From: Garcia nutans
Taxonomy: Eukaryota; Streptophyta; Magnoliopsida; Malpighiales; Euphorbiaceae
Reading direction: 5' to 3'
Assembly (NCBI GenBank): GCA_947685225.1
Contig: CANTUV010000062.1
Location: 10,622,501-10,686,500, forward strand
Length of the DNA stretch: 64,000 nucleotides
The position numbers were made by a program, and so were the translations under genes. Shown here piece by piece: positions 59,104 to 64,000 of this stretch (position 1 is the stretch's first letter; each line of letters opens with the position of its first letter). The notes beneath the pieces were generated by a model. That model had not been told where the DNA came from and did not search any database. It saw only the letters and a list, made by a program, of their open reading frames with translations.

Positions 59104-61740
59104 TGTAATGAGTCATCCATTTGATTTAGAGGCATGGAAATATTTTAATCGATCTCATTCGAATTGTGTATCTAACAATTGAAATGTAAGGTTGGGGTTA
59201 TATACCGATGGATTTCAACCTTTTGATTAATCAGGAAAACAATATTCATCTTGGCCTGTCATAATAACTCTTTATAATTTGCCTCTTGGCCTTTGAATGA
59301 AACCACAATATATGTTTCTTTTGGCCTTTTCATGAAACCACAATATATGTTTCTTACTATGATTATACTAGGATCTCAAAATTCAAAACAAAACTTAGAT
59401 GTATATCTTCAGCCATTGACTAAAGAATTACAGTTTTTGTGGGATATTGGCGTGCAAACTTATGATGAGTCTAGGAAACAAAATTTTCAATTGAGAGCTA
59501 CGTCACTCTGGACTATTAGTGATTTTTCCACATAACCAATGTTGTCTGGTTGGAATACAATAGGAAAATTACCTTGTCCGTATTGTATGGAACATTCAAC
59601 CACTTTTCATCTTCCTTGCAATCGGAAAACTTCTTGATTGAAAATCATAGAAAATTCTTACCACCCGATCATTAGTTTTAACGCAATAAAAATTGGTTCA
59701 AAAAGAATACAATTGAATTATCTCACCTTCCATCGATTAGGTCTGGTAAAGAGATTTCACATGAGATTAATTAGTTTGGATTGATGAAAGTAACTAATCA
59801 TGATATCGAAGAAGTAAATGGTCCAATTTCAAGAATGTGGATGGGAAAAAATGAAGTATTTTTTAGGATTTACCATTCTAGAGTTCTTTTCTTATTAGAC
59901 ACAATTTAGACGTAATGCATATTGAGAAAAATGCGTTTGAAAATGTCTTCAATACTATTATTAATATAGAAGAAAAGACAAGGGATAATTCAAAATCAGT
60001 GGAAGATTTGAAAATTTTTTGTAAACGAAGAGAATTGGAGAAAAATGCTAGAACATGGAAAAAAATGCTACAATATGGAAATATCCTAAAGCTTGTTACA
60101 TAATAGATAAACATGGGAAGAAGAATATTTATGAATGGTTAAAAAATATCAAATATCCGGATGGATAATATCAAATTTCTGGATGGATATGTTTCCAATT
60201 TGGATCGGTATGTTGATATGAGAAAATATAAATTATTTGGAATGAAAAATCATGACTATCATGTTTTTATGCAATGATTATTGCCCATTGCATTGAGTTT
60301 CTTCCAAATAAGGTATGGCAAGCTTTGATTGAATTGAGCTTTTTCTTTATAGAACTTACTAGTAAAAAGTTTAAAATTCAAAACATGGAGATGTTGGAAG
60401 CATGAATTTCAATTATCCTTTATAAATTGGAGCGAATCTTTCGGAACACCTTCCCCTTCACTTTCCATATGAAGGACACTTGTTAGGCCTTTTTTTTTAT
60501 ATAGATGGATGTATCCATTTGAAAGGTACATCATATATAAAGTTATCATAGTTAGTTTAAATATTTATCTTGTAACATTTTAATATGTATTTTCGACATT
60601 TGAAAGTGTTAAAAACAAAGAAAGAGTTGATGAGTCAATTTGTAATGTATACATAGTTGAAGAAGCATCAACATTATGTCTCATTACTTTAAGCCCCATG
60701 TTTATACATGTGAGAGAAAAGTACTTCGTAACAATGATGGTAGTGTTAGGGATGATATTGAAGGGAATTTGTCAATATTTACCTATCTGAGTCGATCTTT
60801 TGGTCTATCGAAGACCAAGATGTTTCTCTAAACAATAATACAAAGCAGTTCATACATATATTTTACTTAATTGTATAGAGGTTCAACCTTATGTCAAGTA
60901 AGTTTATTTTAAAATAATGTGTTTGGAATGAATATTAATTTCAATGTAGATTCCTATTCACTTAATTGAAATTAAAAATTCGTTTTAAAAATATTTATTG
61001 AAGAATTACATTGTGCAAATCCCAACATCACAAAAGCCGAAGTTGATTACAATGTCAAAACAAATATCTCTAACTTGTTTAAGAATTATGTAAGTCATCT
61101 TTATCAAAAAATTATCTTTCAACTGTTTATCTATAAATAATAAATTATTAAATTATGTCTTTTATATGTGCATGTAGGCACGATATAACAATGTTTCTAA
61201 TCCTGTTATTAAGCATGTTGCACAAGGGCCATTATGAACCATAAAATCATATCTTGTGTATTTTGTCAATGGATTTAAGTTTCACATAGAATCGTATGGC
61301 TCAGGAAGATCAACTGTTAATTATGAAGTATGTATAAAGGGGTCGAATTACATGACAGATGTCGATAGATTAACTAAAATTCCTCATAGTTAAGTATCCG
61401 GCACTTTTGATTAAAAAGACTATCGTATTTAAGTGTAAGTTTGATCCAACTCCAAATGGTGGCACCAAAGTTCACAAACAGTATAATTTGGTAGAAGTTA
61501 ACCAAAGACGCACATTCAATAAATATGAACCATTCATATTTGCCATGTAAGCAACTCAAGTGAAATATCTACCTTATCTTAATTTAAGATGTAATAAAGT
61601 ATATTTGCTTGCAATAAGTAAGGTTAAAGCTAGACATGTTGAGGAAATTGTGGAAATGGCTGAAAATGCAAATATATGTGACACAACCTTTTAAGAAGAT
61701 GATTTGAACTTACATAAAATTCAAACAAGTAATTTGGCTG
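59104..61740 (+). pseudogene. CACTA TNP2-type transposase, catalytic and C-terminal parts
   Basis: Begins inside the transposase domain (SHPFDLEAWKYF, NVRLGLYTDGFQPF, KPQYMFLTMIILGSQNSKQN, VYLQPLTKELQFLWDIGV, QNFQLRATSLWTISDF). It continues with LDVMHIEKNAFENVFNTI at 59905-59960 and a GRYVDMRKYKLFGMKNHDYHVF-like stretch near 60205-60270. A possible intron starts at about 60522 (AAAG/GTACAT) after YIDGCIHLKG or its original form. The following part fits DUF4218, and 61180-61690 fits DUF4216 (FVNGFKFHIESYGSGRS, FKCKFDPTPNGG, KYEPFIFAM). Stops and frameshifts are numerous. This is an autonomous-type CACTA transposase relic, continuing the order of the fragment at 465-957 with about 100-150 residues missing between. 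Confidence 0.82.
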
Positions 61741-62060
61741 ACCTAGACAACCAAATGATCCAAATGATGTGTTAATTGATTTAGTACCAAATGTTGATTC
61801 AAAAGAGGCGAAAATAGATACTAAAACAGAGGAAAAAAATTGATGAGGAATTTAAGTATACTGATAGTAAATAACTGTAAGTTTAGATTTTGACATGGTG
61901 ATTTCTAACTTGCTTTTAATTTTTTTTATCATGGATTTTTTACTTTATTTTTTAACTTTGTTTTTTAAACATTGTTCTTGTGGAGTTCTTATAAGTATTG
62001 GATTTGTTTTTTTTTTTTAACTTAACTTATTAAATTGATTTCCTTGTTGGATGATGTTAT
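61741..62060 (+). other. Spacer between the two CACTA genes
   Basis: Acidic/lysine-rich tail of the TNP2 remnant up to about 61870, then T-rich sequence. No further gene. Confidence 0.4.
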
Positions 62061-62079
62061 ATGTTGCGTGTATGTGTAG

Positions 62080-63545
62080 ATGATTCATGGTATACATTTC
62101 GCAGGGACTGCATCTAATTCAGCCACTTCACAAAGTGTGATAGTGACTTCATCACTAGAGTCAAGTTCAAATGCACATGTTGTTTAGTCCAGTGCCTCTC
62201 CACCTCTTCCACGAATATCTATCCCACCTACACTGTTAATTTCACTACAACGGTGGATGATAGGGGTCATACTCAAATTCTTATTGATGGTGACGTGTAA
62301 GAATTTCATGCCATTCCTTTTAATTATGTTATACATAAATATATGTATATTTTTATTTAAATATGAGTGAATTATTTTTATTATTTCAGGTTGGAACCTT
62401 CTATCCTGTGCACAAAAGATCACCAAGATTTTTGCTGAGAGGATTGATATAGAGGGAATTACATGGGATAGAGTCCCTGCGGAGTCTAAGACATTTTACT
62501 AGCAAGAGTTTAAGATATTCAAACATGTAACTCTTTGTTGATAGATGATAAATAATGTATATTTGTTACCTTTATAAAGTATATTGCATGCTTTTGCAGA
62601 AGTTCTTTTGCTTGGGATAAAGGGCTCGAGTCCAATGTTTATAAGGCTTAATAGAGGAAAGCAGCCAAGTGATATGTAGATATGCTTAACACTCTAAAGA
62701 AGAAGTGGGTGCGACCTATCTTTATTACTTATGTTATTTAGGAGTGATGGATCGAGTATTGAAGCAAGCCAGAAATGGTAACAAAGGCCCAGTAGCAAGC
62801 AAAGAACAAAAGAGGGAGACTTGATGGTCCAGGGCTATTTACACACAGTGGAGGATATATCTCCCACATAAAGCATTAATGACGCCTAGCAAGTATAATT
62901 ATTAAGTCAATTCTAAGATATACTTAAAAATACTATATATATGTTGTTTTTTAAGAAATTCATATAATATTATTTATTATCCGAAGACACTTCAGAAGGG
63001 ACGTAAGACTGTACCGCATGAGTTGTTCTTGCATACACATACACACAATCATGATGGCGAGACCTTTACAGACCAACGTTCTAAAGAAATTAATGTCAGT
63101 TTTTAATTAAATCAAATATATATACAAATCTTTTTATAATATATGTATTTTCAAAAATTTTAAATGATTTTTATTTTTTTTTTAATGTTATTAGTATTCG
63201 TGAGCAGTTGTCCTAAAATTCTGAGAGTATTCATGAGTCATAGCTTTTCTATAATGCTTTTGGCAGATCTACAAAAGGACAGGTTTATGGACTTGGTTTG
63301 CTAGCTTTCGCCTATTATGGATATCCTTCAGCCTCTCATTCTTTAGGGACTTCACGTTTTGCACTTTAGTCTACAAATCAACATGAGATGGAGGCAATGA
63401 AACAGGAGACTCAATCTCAATTTGATCATCGACTAGAGCAGAGAATGGAGCAGATGTAGTAGTTGCAATCACAGCAAGCATTGATCCAGCAAGGTCAGTA
63501 GCCTCGTCCCGATGACTCTTCATCATTGCCCTAAACATCTCTTGA
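62080..63545 (+). pseudogene. CACTA second gene (Ptta/En/Spm TNPA-like protein)
   Basis: Serine-rich start (SSNAHVV), then exon-like blocks: ERIDIEGITWDRVPAESKTF at 62435-62505, a WIEYW-type core at 62745-62770, GGYISH near 62850, HELFLHTHTHNHDGETF and RSKEIN at 63015-63095, and KGQVYGLGLLAFAYYG near 63275-63325. A glutamine/glutamate-rich coiled-coil tail (63385-63500) ends it. This matches the plant transposase family PF03004-type encoded beside TNP2, which binds subterminal repeats. Introns and stops break the frame. Confidence 0.7.
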
Positions 63546-63800
63546 TGATTTTTGATGGATATTTTTGGATGTCAGTGTTTTGATATGAATATTACAATGG
63601 ATTTTAAGTATTTTTTAATATTATTTAGTACACTATGGATGCTTGTTGGTGTAGTACAATTTCGTATTTTGATATTAATTATGGACAGTTTTGTACATTT
63701 TAAAAATATTTTATAAATTTTATTATATTGAACTATATTTTAAAAATATTATGTATTTATTATTACATTTTTAATATTTAATTATATTAATTAAAAATTA
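63546..63800 (+). other. AT-rich 3' end of the CACTA element
   Basis: Untranslated sequence after the TNPA-like gene. No other feature. Confidence 0.4.
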
Positions 63801-64000
63801 ACAAAATAAAAATTTGTGACGGTTAATAACACCTGTCACAAAATTACTTTAATAAAATAGCGACAAGTAATAACACCTGTCACAATTTGGCGACTGGTCA
63901 TGAGTTTAGTTCACCAGTGAGTCTATATTTTGCAACAGATCCTTCACTGTATAACACATAGCTACAACATTGACTGTCGCTAAATTTGGCGACGGTTATT
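63801..64000 (+). repeat. CACTA 3' subterminal repeats (different motif)
   Basis: GACGGTTAATAACACCTGTCAC recurs in varied form (TAATAACACCTGTCACAA at 63820 and 63865; TTTGGCGACGGTTATT at the edge). These are likely subterminal repeats of the outer CACTA. They differ from the CTGCGACGGA motif of the Pack-CACTA. The terminus lies beyond the window. Confidence 0.55.

Overview
The window looks like repeat-saturated intergenic DNA of a eudicot nuclear genome. It is AT-rich, with CACTA transposons and Ty1/copia, Tekay-like (chromovirus), Athila-like and Ogre/Tat-like LTR retrotransposons inserted into one another. The species cannot be named from the sequence. Only one apparently intact host gene is visible: a three-exon gene at 25998-26537 for a small secreted peptide with six cysteines. 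An orphan GRF-type zinc-finger exon lies about 0.7 kb downstream on the other strand.

Layout. 465-957 and 59104-63545 are the N-terminal and the remaining parts of TNP2-type CACTA transposase genes in the same orientation, so most of the window may sit inside one old CACTA element. 958-8340 is the 5' part of an Ogre/Tat-like element on the minus strand (LTR, tRNA-Arg-type primer site, leader, ORF1). A 3.46-kb Pack-CACTA element (1396-4856, 3-bp TTG duplication) has landed in its ORF1. That element carries exon 1 of a LisH/RELCH-like gene and three spliced-type exons of a uridine kinase-like gene. 8341-13226 is the 3' end of a Tekay-like element (+). 13227-14366 is the 3' end of another LTR element with tandem and palindromic repeats, split by a young gag-only copia element (14367-18463, CAAGT duplications). 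18580-19465 is another Ogre LTR (+). 19471-about 22990 is the 5' half of a decayed Ty3 element (-). 22990-25955 is non-coding.

28149-34503 is a decayed copia element (-), broken by a Tekay-like solo LTR (29337-31876, TTCCA duplications) and an old Ogre LTR (32552-about 33835). 34504-43711 is a nearly full-length but stop-ridden Tekay-like element (-) with chromodomain, integrase, RNase H, RT, protease and gag. Its gag is split by a 1.68-kb unclassified insertion with hairpin-forming GC-rich repeats. A second, diverged LTR (43720-45997 and 57424-59103, -) is split by an 11.4-kb Athila-like element (45998-57423, +).

How it works together: no host pathway is visible. The nesting gives a relative order. 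Outer CACTA and copia are oldest, Tekay/Ogre next, then Athila, the Pack-CACTA and the solo LTR, with the gag-only copia probably youngest because its LTRs are nearly identical. The biologically most notable item is the Pack-CACTA, which joins fragments of two unrelated host genes in one orientation with the uridine kinase reading frame still intact.
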